Of a DNA stretch of 64,000 bases, positions 1 through 12,298 are shown piece by piece. Made by a program: the position numbers and the translations under genes. Each line of letters starts with the position of its first letter. Position 1 is the first letter of the stretch. Source of the stretch: Agroathelia rolfsii (lineage: Eukaryota > Basidiomycota > Agaricomycetes > Amylocorticiales > Amylocorticiaceae); the NCBI GenBank assembly GCA_018343915.1, contig JABRWF010000006.1, forward strand, positions 496,001 through 560,000, in the 5' to 3' direction. The notes beneath the pieces were generated by a model. The model saw nothing but the letters and a program-made list of their open reading frames with translations. It searched no databases and was not told the DNA's origin.

Positions 1-3000
1 GGCACCATTGCACAGCGCCTGTACAGCCGTACCCTTGCTGCCGCTAATCAAGTTTCGGACGAGATTGTGTGCGTGACTGAAGCGCCACGACCTTCGCAGA
101 AGACCAACTTACCATCATGGCCGGTGCACGATACGAACGTTGTTATCGAGTGGGGTGATCCCGATTCCAATGCCCCGGATGGGTATTACTTATCTGTCTT
201 TTTAGACGGAATAGAGTATCGGGTAAGAATGACATCATTGCGCATGTTCTGGTTTTCTGTCTTTTGTGATTGAAATTTCTTACGAAGCCAGGCGATTCTG
301 CTCTCGTACTCTCTGGAGAAGACAGCCATAAGGCTCGCTCTCAAAGTGCTAGTCACATTGCGGCACAGAGCATGAATAAGCTGGCGAATAGTTGTTGGTA
401 AGCAGTAAAAGTCATATGCTCAATTGCTGAACCTTAGGTCCACCCTTGTTAGGGTGATCAAAATCTGTTCTTTGTTCGAGGAAGACGGAGAGAAGATGCT
501 CCACGGGCAATGGTTTCAGCACGCCTCCAAGACGATCCTGCAAGAGGCTGAGGACCCCCGCGCACTCTACCTGGTTGATGAGTGTGACGACGTAAAACTT
601 GATAGCATTCACCAAAAGGCCAATGTGCGCACCCTACCCCGGGACGAGGCTATACCTCAAGACCCTAATTCGGCACTATTTGGAGAGCGACCAGAAAACG
701 ATTTCTATCATGTGTAAGGGATTAATCAAGGGATGCAAAAAATTGCGTATTCACCGATCTGATCCATAATGCAGCCTCACATGGGACCCGGATGGCATCC
801 GGTTCTTCGAGCCTGACGAAGAATTTGTCAAATACACTATTGCCAACGATGTCGAGGCGCATATATCGTGCTTTTCGTGCGGCCTGCGCAATCGCCGACA
901 AGAAGCCAAAATACCTAGCCCTCTCCCCGGAAAGCGTGGTTTCAAGTATCATGATACCAACTATCACGTCTTTGATTTTGTCTACGTCGTGCCCAAGGCA
1001 TTTGTGGGCGTATATTTGCTCGCGCAGATCGAGAATGTTAGCGTCATGAAGAGGAAAATTACTGCACGTTATTATGGGCGCTACAACGACATTCACCAGC
1101 CGCGGCAGTATCAAAAGTTGGGTAAAACATCAATCCCTGTCCACTCACATGAAGTGTGTCGAGATTTTTTTCCCCTCTTTGCACGCGCTGTATCCTCACT
1201 TTACGACCCTAGCTTCGTCTATATCGCACCGAACGCGTCGAAGAAATCAGCATCTCAGAAACAAACGGCAAATTCTACGTGCGGCGGTTTACGCATAGCA
1301 GTCCCAAGGAGCATATCCTCGAATGGCTGGACCACGATGACCATTTCTTCGTCGTAGACGCGTACTCGGGCGTGGGGTATGCCAAAAACATCGACGATCT
1401 GTACCCTCTCTCGAAGAGCATCTGGAAAAATTGCGAAGAGTGTCTATCGGCCCGTGAGGAAACCTTTGAGGAGGAAAGGCAATATTTGGATACTCAATCG
1501 CCTTTGAATGGGCTTGAGTTATTTGCGGGTACGGAACCTTGGGACATCAAGCTTTCTCTGTGGGTGGATGAAATACTAATGATAGATATATCAAAGGTGC
1601 CGGTGGTCTAGCAACGGGCATGAACAAGTCTCGCTCGGTCAAAACCAAATGGGCGATCGAATGGAATCGGAGTGCGTGCAAAACAAACCAGTGAGTGTGA
1701 TTCTCTTACACAATCAGAGTATATTTTACTTACGACAAATAGATTCAATCATCCAGAAACACGAGTCTTTGAGGGTAGTGTAAATCCATTCCTTGAGCGT
1801 GCACAGGCGATGTATCATGGGCGTGAGAAGAAGGCACCCGAAATGCCCATGCCTGGTGATGTGGACATCATTTTTGGGGGTAATTATGTGAATTCAATTG
1901 ATTCCTGTATTATGAGAGCTGATTCATACAATTCTTAGGACCGCCATGTCAAAGTTTCAGCAAAGCAAATAGATCAAAGGCTTGTCATCAAAAAAGTCAT
2001 TACTATGCTTCAACTAAATTATAATTTTTTATATATGTCCAGAGACCTGACGACGTTCGGTTCGTGTTAATCTATGATAGTTGAAATCACAATGTGCTCT
2101 TTTTGAACACATAATACATGGTAGGAGCACGCTTGTATGCAACATGATATCCTTTGTAGAATTTTACAAACCCAAATACGTTCTCCTTGAGAACGTTGTG
2201 GGTCTCATCGATCATACCTTGCAAGGCCGTTTAGTGAACCAATGCCTTGTTGGTGGTATCCAGAATGGTGTCGTAAAGTTCATATGTAGCGCGCTTCTTG
2301 ACATTGGGTGAGACTGTTTTTCTATTCTTGCCACGTGGCATAATCATCTCACAATGTGGCATCCAGGTATCAGGTCCAGCTCAGAGTCCTTCAGGCTGGT
2401 CAATTCGGGGCGCCTCAGAGCCGAAATCGAGTTATCTTCTGGGGTGCCTTGCGCGGATACACACTCCCCCCTTACCCTTTGCCAACCCACGCTTACCCTG
2501 TAAAATCACTCTTCAGAAAACTTGCAGGGGGAGTTAAGATTCCGCCCGTCACCCGGGCTCAGTCTCCCCAAGATGAAGATGATTATCACCAGATCACGCC
2601 TCATCATCCAGTCACGGTCGACGATGCCACTAACGACTTGGTATCTATCCCCCGCTTTTTCTTTTTGTATGATATATCATATGCTTACATGTGATGTGAT
2701 GTCCAGCCTGGATTTGAATGGTAACGCGTACATAGTATTATATCCACCATTTTTCTGCCATACTCACACCGTCTAGGATCGATCCCCACATACGCATCAA
2801 AGCCACTGCAAGGAGTCGCATCTTTGAGGCTGAAAGAGCGGCATTATATCCTCTCTTCTCTGCACTATGCAGCGATGCAACGACTGAGAATCCATGGGCG
2901 GGCTTTTGTAATCCAGTTGAATATGCCCTTCAACCCCAAAATCGATTCCAGGCGGACATGCGAGGCCGAGGCAGCGACTTTGTTACCTCGCAATATACGA

Positions 3001-3853
3001 AGCGCTTCCAATATCTGACTGTAGAAAGGTAATATGTGACGCCTGAGTGGTCAATTGGAAACTTACCGCCCATCATACTAACTCAGGACAGTGAACGTTC
3101 CACTTCGACCCGGAGCGGATCACAAAGGTATTCTGCCTAACTATGGTCTTTGGTATTCTTGATTAATGTGGACATTTATTCCAAAAGATCTCCCCGACCA
3201 ACTCCAGCTGAACAAGGTGAAAAGTGATGGAACCCCTACGAGCTATCAGCAATTAGGTAAGACCGATGCTAGTTCACTAACCTCCTTCAAATTCTTATTC
3301 TCTCCCCTACGTTTGTAGATCCATTCAGGCGTCTGAATGGGGACGGCTTTTTTATCACGGCAACAACAGTACTGACTCCGAGCTCTAAAGGCGGTACTAT
3401 TTTACATCCTAAGGTAAGACACCTGGCATCACTCCCTTTTTTTATGAGGAATGTTCATACTTGTGACCTCGATAGCAAAGGCGTATCATCACTGTCAGAG
3501 AAATTGCTCGTGCACAAGGCTTTCCGGACTACTACGAGTTCCTCTCGGCAAACCAGGCCAGCGAAACAGTGATCGCAGATGTATGTTCTCGGATTTCTTT
3601 CATATTCATTTTCTCACTGATTAAACCATACTCACAACTTTGTGTACTATAACAACATCAGCAAAGCCGTCAAATCGGCAATGCCGTCCCCGTTCCCCTG
3701 TCCTACCGCCTGGGACGTGCCCTGCTTGGGACTTTGATGGACGACTGGCGACGCGGACTGCAAGGGCTGCCTGGAGGAGTACAAGAGGCCAAAAGCACAC
3801 GCCACTCATCAGCTGAGTTACTATACGAAAGATCAAAGAGTCTTGAAGTATAG
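1..3853 (+). CDS. DNMT1-type DNA (cytosine-5) methyltransferase, 5' end outside window
   Basis: The gene is already open in frame 1 at base 1, so its N-terminus is missing. Exons up to about 1500 encode two BAH-like regions: one around 220-715 with an EDGEKMLHGQWF stretch, and a second around 790-1480 with WDPDGIRFFEPDEEF. The catalytic domain then follows in order. Motif I FAGAGGL is rebuilt across an intron at about 1530-1610. Motif IV GPPCQSFS starts at 1939 after an acceptor at 1937-1938, with the catalytic Cys codon at 1947-1949. Motif VI ENV is at 2189-2197, motif VIII QSRNR at about 2420-2434, and the C-terminal RQIGNAVPVPL is at about 3670-3695. TAG is at 3851-3853. Enzymes of this family transfer methyl from SAM to cytosine in nuclear DNA. 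All core motifs are present, so it looks functional. Exon borders are approximate. Maintenance versus de novo activity cannot be decided without the N-terminus. Confidence 0.9.
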
Positions 3854-4685
3854 TAGTTATAGCTAGGAAGACAGACCATAGTCGCATAAAAACATGTAAT
3901 ATATGTTATCAGTATAATCCCAGTACAGTGATATAACGCACAGCCAATGAGTGGGATGGGTGCACATAGTCTACTCTGTAGGACTTCGTCACAAGAATGC
4001 GGCGAGTGCGATGAAGTATGTCCTCAAGTTCAAGAATAACTCACCTAATAGGCAGCTTCAGCTGGATTATAAGTCGAAGACCTCATATGTTGTTTGCTGA
4101 TGATAACTTGAAGTAGCTGTACATTCATGATTTGGAACACACTTCCTGTCTCCGTTTTATATAATAGTGTACATTGATACTCATTGCCATTATCTTGCAT
4201 TTCCTAATACTGACCTGTTTGTTGGGCTTGGTGGCTGAGAGGGTAATGAAGATGTTTAGGATGGTGTTCCACCATGCCCATGTATTTAGTACACATATGT
4301 GACACCTCCAGATGTAGATCTATACACACTTCCGAGAGCTAATACGGATACATGCAAACGCGAGAAGCAGCCTCCGCAGAAAAAAAGAGACAATCAGGCT
4401 ACGGAGAGTAGCATCACGGTCTGGAGGAGAATAGTGGCAACAACTCACCGACCGACTTGAGGTATATGATCAAAGGATAGATGGTGAAAAACGTGTACAT
4501 GGTATTATGTGGGTATGATCATGAGACATAAATACAAAGTATAATTAACGGGCACGATGGGTATCATGCGAAAGGAGTGGAAAGCATCGTGCACAGTGTA
4601 AGTAATCTACTCTGTTTTGAGGCTGAAATATAGTCGAAACTGCACATATATGAAAGTTTTTTTTTCCCTCTATAGACAAAAATTA
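3854..4685. other. intergenic, convergent 3' ends
   Basis: This stretch lies between the stop codons of the methyltransferase (+) and the IRS4-like gene (-). It holds no supported gene. It is AT-rich with scattered short ORFs only. Confidence 0.6.
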
Positions 4686-6261
4686 TCAACGCAAGGGGAC
4701 CGGGACACGGGAGTGTGTCTTCATCAACTTGGTGCGAACACGCCGAAGTTCTTCATCAATGCGCCACATTCCTTTGACGAATGCCTCTCGGTCAAGCGAG
4801 TCACGTGCATGGTCGCTGTTCGGAAATGTAGATACAACATCCTCCCTATGGTTTGTTTAACTATGTGAATCCTACACATGATGATTCAGGGACATACCAT
4901 ATCTGATGTAGGATGCTCTTGTCCAGCTTTGATGCAGACCATATTCTCCTCACTACATGACCGGGCAATCTATCCTGGTGACCTGTACCATCATCACTAT
5001 CCGATGCAAACGAGCTTGTGTTTGGAGCATGCGCTGGATGATCCATGTCCGTAATCAAGTCAACAGAGAGACCCCTCCAGCCGCGGCTACTACCAGGAGG
5101 CGGGGAAGTGACCCGGTTCGGTTTTGGCGCTGACTCGGATGAAATGCGCAATGCGCGCAGATTGGCGAGGAAAACGTCTTCAAATCGCTTGCGTGCCGCA
5201 GCAGGCACCGGTGTCGGACGCGCGTATTTGGGGACAGGGGTTGATACTATGATCTTGCTTGTGTCGTGTGATTGCCCGCTCATGGATGTCACGCTGCTAA
5301 GTAAAGAAGCGCGATCAGACATGGACATAATGGACGTGCGTGGAGAAGACACGACAGAAGCGCGAGGCGAGGTAAGGACAGGGTTATGTAATGGTGGAGG
5401 TGGAGGGCCCTTTCGTCGGCTGGTAGATGCGCTTGATGACGAAGAACCCGTAGGAGTCGGTGCGATTGCCGGTCGCTGAGGAAGGGGTGGGGGAGGCTTC
5501 CGTAGCTGTTGTGATGACATCTCTCGAATAGGGCTAGGAAAGGATACGTTTTCAAATGATTCAGCCAGGCTATCCTTGTCGAGCTCTTGTCCACCATCCT
5601 CTGCGTCAGCGCCAGGGTCTGACGAGAGGGACACTGAATGGAAAGACGAGACTGAGGATGCTGGCATATGAGCATTGCGCAAGCTAGGTGGATATGTGTA
5701 GGAGAACTGATCGGCCTTCAATTTGTCGCCTCCTTCCTTTAGGCCCAGACTTGGGGCGGGTTTTAGCGAGCTATGGGATGGTTTACGAGGGGGTAGTCTC
5801 GGAGGTTGCACTGGGGGTGACTCGACGTTGATCAAGACACCAGACGACTGAGAAGGGGTGGGTGAAACTGGAGGAGGCGGCCTTCTGCGATACTCCTTGT
5901 ATGGAATCATTCGAGGTTGGTCAACTGTAGGGGGATCGTCGACGACCCAATCCTTGAGATCAATCAAGGATGGCTTGCGAGCCGGTAATGGCGGGGGCAA
6001 CCCAGCTCTCTGCTCATGGGTATTATCTGCCTTAACCTTACTTCGTGGATAAGGGGCTTGATTCTGGTTTGCAAGAGCCTCAAACGCATTTATCCGGGCT
6101 TGAAGGGCCGTCATTGTTGCGCTACCAAGAGTGGACAATACCAGAAGGGCGAGCAGCAGTTGAGCGTAATTGCACAATGGTAGACTCTCCGCCACCATGA
6201 CATAATGTTTTGCCACACGCTCGGAATTTCGCAGCCACAGCAGCCACACTCGATCATCCAT
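4686..6261 (-). CDS. IRS4/TAX4-like EH-domain protein
   Basis: Two exons are visible: 6261-4898 and 4845-4686. A 52-nt intron (4897-4846) joins HQIW to EDVVSTF in frame. The protein is proline- and serine-rich for most of its length, with several PPxPPRKP and PPPPLP stretches that could bind SH3 domains. It ends in an EH domain (RLPGHVVRRIWSASKLDKSI, then DSLDREAFVKGMWRIDEELR), the layout of fungal IRS4/TAX4 proteins. Those family members act in PI(4,5)P2 and phosphatase regulation and in autophagy. The start is uncertain. The long ORF begins at 6261, but the second Met at 6114 (MTALQARINAFEAL) looks like a family-type N-terminus. It would also leave room for a promoter shared with the divergent ECM15-like gene at 6288. 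The extra 49 residues include a hydrophobic run and may be 5' UTR. Confidence 0.8.
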
Positions 6262-6287
6262 TTTCTTTCCAAGAGTAACTACTAAGC

Positions 6288-6912
6288 ATGTCTTCCCAAT
6301 CAGAGCTGTATGCTACTGCTGGTATTTCAATTAATGCATTATTAAATTTATATCTACGAGGAACTAAACTTCCTTATCAAGATTTCTGCCTGATTCCCAT
6401 GGGTGCCCCAGAATCTTCCGTGGCCATATACATCGCCGAATGCCAACGGGTTCTGGAAAGAACTGGGCTCAAATTCAAGGTAATACATGAACCGCAAGGC
6501 TCACCTGCCAGGATTAATTTATATTCCTCTATTCCTCCATTATAATCAGATGCAGTAAGCGTCGCCTATCCTGATTACGTTCGCATACATTAGATAAATC
6601 ATTTCTATGTAGCGGGTATGGCACGAATATAGGTTAGCCGTGCTTCAGCTTCAGCTTTTATCGGATCAAACATGATAACATAGCTTAATAGAAGGGCCAT
6701 GGTCTAAGGTCTCTGCCGCGATTCAGGCCTGTCATGCCGCCGTACACGCCCAAGGGATACCTAGAATAGCGACGGATATTCGCATCGGAACACGCATAGA
6801 TCGTGTCTTTGAACCAGGAACAGCTAATGAAGGCAAGGTCGCCCGCGTCGAAGCCATACTCGCCAAGGAGGCCCAATCACAAGTTCACGGAGAAGAGAGC
6901 ATGCTGACATAG
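6288..6912 (+). CDS. ECM15 / MTH1187-like thiamine-binding fold protein
   Basis: Small YkoF/MTH1187 family (UPF0045) protein. I rebuild five exons: 6288-6321, 6382-6479, 6550-6554, 6613-6632 and 6692-6912, giving 125 residues. Splicing yields ATADFCLIPMG near the N-terminus, then LKFK-MHGYGTNIEGPWSKV, then ATDIRIGTRIDR; these are the conserved strands of the family. The third exon is only 5 nt (ATGCA) and the fourth 20 nt, yet both are needed to make MHGYGTN, and every junction is GT-AG. Family members are homotetrameric thiamine-binding proteins; yeast Ecm15 has no settled role. The gene is divergent from the IRS4-like gene. Confidence 0.88.
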
Positions 6913-7052
6913 AATTTTTTTAAAAAACATATTGATAAATTTCGATACAATAGTACAATTAAATAGAGTAACCTTCTCGAACGGAAATTGCTCCAAAAAA
7001 TAGCATATGGATACTACAATAGACCTGTTGTCCTTTTCTCAAGAGATTCATA

Positions 7053-10000
7053 CTACTGTACTATTTCGCAATGCTCCAGAGCATAGATGCAATCCTGCCG
7101 ATCCGTTTGCCATTTTTCGATGCCAAGCAGAAGTTCAGGTCCACTGCCTCTGCGCAAATCGGAAAGCTCTCCTCCTATGATTGGCTTCAGTTTATTGTGA
7201 AGATTGTCTAAAAGTGGCTGTGTCGGTTCTGCAGGCTTAAGATCTTTTAGCACTGCGCACTACCAAAGATTATTTTAGCTTGCAATAGATTTTTGGATCA
7301 TGGAAAACTTATACCGTATCAGGATCATTCAATGTAACTATAAGCCGATCCCCATGCTCGTCTTCTAATTCAAAAAGAATGTTGAAAGACCAGATGCATT
7401 CGTGTTCAACATTGTCTTCCTCGCACCCCGAGCAGTGTTCGTAGCGAGTGTCGATTCTAAACATAACATATAGTCAGTTTAGGCACTCGACAGATTTAGA
7501 CTAGAACAACAGACCGTTCACTGCATCCCGTGCAACGATAAACGAGTGCGTCCGCGACATTGTGCGGATATACAGATGAAACGTGCGCCCGAAGACGGAA
7601 CTTATGCGTAGGTGATGCATGTCGGAGAATATCACTGATAGTAATATGTTCAGCGGTATTCGTTTCGACCACTGGCAACTTCGGGGTCTTAGATACTTCG
7701 TAGCTTCTCTTGCGCTCTTGCCATTGCATCTTCCGCCTGGTCAATCATCGTCAAGAATGGGAATGCACTTATGATAAAAGCACTCGCCTTGAAAGAGCCA
7801 TCAATTCTTCGGAAGCACCTTCTCCAGTTCTCAGCTTTGTAATGAGTCTCTCATTCCCACCAAGTCGGCCGCGTACGAGTCCTGGGCTACCGGTGATGTC
7901 CCTCATATTCACTTTCTCGATATTGTAAAAGCATCCTCGTTCGATGCCTTCGGTCTTCAATTCCTGTCCGTCTGTGAGCATGATTTTAAACTTATATTTG
8001 TTATCGAATTCAAATTTGGGGTTAGACGTCCAGTCAGTGACGATGATATATGTCGTGCTAGCTGAGTCCTCGTGGACTTCCAACATCTGCCACGCCTTTT
8101 AGAAGCTAGAATGAGGACATGGTAAACTTTCTTACTTCAGCAGCGGGAATATTAAAAAAGGTCTCGTCTTTCCAATCTTTTAGTAGGAGATTAGGCCAAT
8201 CGTTGATCCATATATCTGAGACATGGAATAGATTATGATGTGCTTCTCTTCTCCTGATTTCACATTAGCTCAAGTCGATACATATGTAGAGAATACTAAT
8301 ACGCACGTAAGAAGAGCATCTAACTCAGAGTTAGCGCTCCTGTCTTCGATTCTCAGTTGCCGAAACTTCTGCGACTCCGAGGAGGTGCCTTCAAAATAGC
8401 CATTTTGCCCCATCTTCACCCGCAGATTATCCAAGTACCAAAAGTCTCCAGCAGACATCGTTGCGGCGACATCGTAGGCGGGGTACCACATCTCTATCCT
8501 CCAGAGATATTCCTTGAGCGAAGGATGTATGCCCGAACGTTCCGCGGGATAGACGTTTACTGGTTTGGTATAATCCACGACGAATACACTGTGTACCATG
8601 TCGGATTGCTGGTATGTATCAACAATCTATCCGCGAATCACTCAGCTTACATCTCAGGGGGGGGGGATGATTGAAACAAACCTCAAATGTTCCATTAAAA
8701 AAGCCCCTCGGAGGAACATCTGGATGAACATCCGATAACAGCCTATGCTGTCTGCGGTAGTTATTGGTACTCGGGATAGTGACAGATACCGGTATCTCTA
8801 CTGGTTGTATCCCACCTAGAGAAATGACAGTCCCACGATCAACTGGCTCCACGCTAGTAGTGGGATTGTTGGTATCTTGCCACCAGGCTAAAAGACCTCT
8901 GCATCGCTTTATAAGCAATTCATCGGCCTTGTACTTGGTGTCGTCACTGGAAAGAAATGGGGTATGCATCGTCTGCTCAAACTGAGCTTCTTTGGGTGTT
9001 CCTGGTGGTGTTGTACAGGAAAAGGATTGGGACAAGGAATCGTATATCGCCCACTGCAGTCGATTGCTGTATCCAACACCTTGTGGCGGTCCAGATTGAT
9101 TGTAGCCACTCGCCTTAAGTCCAAAATTTTTAGCATGATACAGAATAGTATGGGTAAACAACATACGGGTACGGCGAGTCCTTTGAGCAGGATACATGCC
9201 CCAGGAGCACAATTCGGCAACCATGCGTCATCAACGGAAGTGAAACAGTTTATAGTTATCTTTCCAGTGGGATCAGACATATAGAGCGTGCGCTTCCGCT
9301 GAGGGCCTACGAATTGATGATGACATTTAATATGTTTATCTCTACAAAATAAATAAAATAAGATTACTACCATCTCGACCGTTTACTGACGAAACACCGG
9401 TGATGGACCTGACAATTGCCAGTACATTCCATTTTGTTCTTCCTGGAAGCAACTTATTGATCGGAAAAAACTCGTCTCTCTGTAGATCAACGATGAGACC
9501 AAAGTTGACTTTCCATTTCCTAACTCCCGTACCGTCATTGTATTTGTTATTTTGTTGTATTGAGTTAGATCAATTCGATCATCCTCTTTCGTTAGGAGAT
9601 CTGGTTCGGCTAGTGTTACTGCAGTCCTTTGAAAAGGTGCTGAGGGTGTTGATAATTCTAACAAAGGATTGGATGTAGAAGATTGTTGAGGACTAGCAGT
9701 AGTGGAGATTGGCAGTCTAGAGTTGGACTGGGCGGACTTTTTATGTTGTTTCTCCCTGTCCCTTAGTTCTCGACGTTTTTTGTAAAATGATTTTTTACGG
9801 GCCTGTTCTAGCTTTAAGTGCGCAGACTCTCCGACAGACATCGATTTAGAAGGATCTGCAGAGGCCTGCACGTTGCGCGGCAACACCGTTCCGGACACCT
9901 CATTGATATTATCCTGGTTGGAAGTGTCCACATTTATGGCTTCAGATGGAACAGGCACTGATGGCCGAGATAAATGGTTAATTGATGGTGCAGCCAAATG

Positions 10001-10882
10001 GAATTCTAATATCGAATTATGGTCATTCGCACTTGTCCCCGGTGCAGAGGTCTCGGGGCCCTTCGAGGAACTTGGGACATTTGATGGTGTTTCTCTATGC
10101 GAAGTGGAAGTAGGAACCTGTTCCGGAACCTGAGGGTTGGCAATGCTAGCGGCAGCGATTATAGGGGGCGGTGTTACAGAAGGATTGACATCAGCAATCA
10201 CGGAGGACTGTTGATTACTTTGTGATGTAGCATCGTTTCCTTCATGCCTTCTGGAAGCACTTCCTGTGAGTCGGTTGGTGAGATTTCATGCGCGAGGTAA
10301 AGACAGTATCATTGTACCAGGCCAGACGTCAACTATTTTCCCATCCCCATCCCTCCGATGGCAAGTAATCCAACGTATGAGTACTCCAGTATTATATTGC
10401 AATACCAGCATCTTCCTAGCGCTAGCGCCACCTTTTCGAGAGACTATAGATTTTTTGAGAGATATTTGGACGACATCATTAATTCGCAAGTCAATGAGAC
10501 CAAAGCCATCAACGCAAGCTCCAGCTAAAGTTACTTCAGTAGAGAACGCGTGCGGCTGACTCGAAAGCTTGAATCTCCATTTCTGAGTGAGTCCTGGGCG
10601 CCAGACCATCTCGACGGATCCTTGGATGAATGCATTCGTCTCATGGTATTCATGAACATCCGAGTGATAGACGTCAGCCGGGTTGGCGAGCCAAGCAGGC
10701 ACAAAATAGGAATCTAAGCGGAGATCACTCGCGGAAGGAGCAATGTAACTAGTTGATTGGATTTCGGGGTCGGCATTTCTTTTGCTGGAGGCAGGGGTCA
10801 ACATTGATACACAACTGAAACCTGGTCCAAGTTGTACTGAGACTTCGGTAGAGTAGAGGGTCACGGTATAGCTCCGAGACAA
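7053..10882 (-). CDS. POT1-like telomere single-strand DNA-binding protein
   Basis: Multi-exon gene. The C-terminal half carries OB-fold signatures of POT1: LYMSDPTGKITINCFTSVDD (about 9290-9230), RLQWAIYDSLSQSF, a DELLIKRC-LLAWWQD segment, then HRLLSDVHPDVPPRGFFNGT and YLWRIEMWYPAYDV (about 8760-8450). The second half continues with FFNIPAAEMWQMLEVHED and a cysteine set (CTGCSE, HCSGCEED), ending at 7053. POT1 caps G-strand telomere overhangs. Upstream exons (10882-10286 and about 10260-9383) join in frame through a GT-AG intron (WPG then SASRRHEGN). They add a Ser/Pro-rich linker and a basic KKSFYKKRRELRDREKQHKK segment, so the N-terminal extension is about 400 residues. Coding-like sequence continues upstream of 10882 in another frame, so the true start may be near 11000. 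Confidence 0.75.
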
Positions 10883-12298
10883 TCGGATAGTGGAGCCTGA
10901 ATGTATATTTCTGATCCCGTGACCGCGGCAGTGATGAGGTCGTTGTCCGTGACGGGAAGTTGGGACAGGGTGGACAGGAAGTTGAGACAGTAGGATTTTT
11001 GCTCATTCCACCATCGTAAAAATCTTTTAAGTATAATGGATACATTTCTAAGCTATTAATTATATCACACCTGAGACCAATAGTGATATCATGCTATAAG
11101 ACGTTTGCCAGAGCTATGCCGAACTAGAGGCTCTCGACTCTCCCTTCTGAGGCGTGACTTGTCACAAATTATCACACTTTGTCAGCAAGGCACAAGTCGC
11201 GGCCATCACAGAACATGCTGTGCGGCTAGCAAAGTCGATGGACAGGGATGTGGGATAGGCCCATGGTTTGTACTCCACATGCCGGCGGCTATTTTAGACG
11301 GAGCTTGAGCTGTTTGTCACACAAATGGGCTCTTCGACAATTGTGAACAACATGCAGCGCTAGAGAGAGGTTTCTCCAGAGAAACTTTTCTGATAGGATT
11401 GAGGTATCTTGATGAGTATGCTATGAATTTCTGGAAGTTATTAGTAGAGTTACTATGGTGCCATGAAGAATGCATGTTGCAACCAGAGCATGATTAGCCT
11501 ATATCTTCATGTAATCCCCATGGATTGTCTTTATAATTTACTATTAGAGAAATCGCATGTATTCTTATCTATATGTCAACCGGCATGCTTGTAGAGTGCT
11601 TATGGAACGAGATATTTGAGGTGTCCCAACTTCCCATCACGGGTTAGTAGCTACTGAGCCTATAACCGCTTTCCCCAGGAATAATTAGTTTACAGTGCAG
11701 CACACTTTTAATGAGTTTCATCAAAAATCGAATATATTCTCACTAACTTTAGATGCAAAGCTACCTTTGAAGGAGAAACAGTTCCCTATCCGCATCACAT
11801 CACATAACACTACGCCCACCCTCCAACCTGTAGGCTCTTTAGACGGAAAATTACATGTGTAATGTTTTTGCATGGAAAATGGCAATATCAATTATGATCT
11901 AACTTAGGTAGACGAAAATACACAGTAAATTCTCTTCAATGGAAAGTAGACGCACTAGTATTTATATCATGTAGAATCAATTTCGAATTAATCATGATTA
12001 ATGGAAAACGAAATGGGTGGCTGGGGCGCCCAACTATGAAGAAATGTGTTTTAAAAAAGAAAGGAAAAAACAGAGATGAATGTTGAATGATATATATTGA
12101 ATCTTGGTTAGACATGGAGGCTTGCTCGTAAAGAGGGGGCAGGCATCCTCATTTACCACTCTTTTGTGCCTGTATTAAAACCTATTGAGGGCGGAACGTT
12201 GGTTCTTAACCCGCATCAGAAGATCAGATAAGCTATCATAAATAAAATATATGCCTCTGTTGTGTATACCCATGACCTGCATTGAATCATTATAAAGA
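10883..12298. other. intergenic, AT-rich
   Basis: The first 150 bases may still contain the first exon of the POT1-like gene, because a coding-like frame reads VTDNDLITAAVTGSEIYIQ on the minus strand near 10940. Beyond that I see no gene. An ORF at 12175-12360 (-) could be the last exon of the next membrane-protein gene. Confidence 0.5.

Noticed and set aside
5045..5479. 144-codon ORF on the plus strand
   Set aside because: It is antisense to the proline-rich exon of the IRS4-like gene; its composition is a shadow of that frame.
9373..9560. Continuous minus-strand frame reading VNFGLIVDLQRDE as a POT1 exon start
   Set aside because: It needs an acceptor that does not fit the phase. A 53-nt GT-AG intron placed there (donor after ATGACG, acceptor CTACAG) joins the flanking frames cleanly, so the stretch is more likely intronic.
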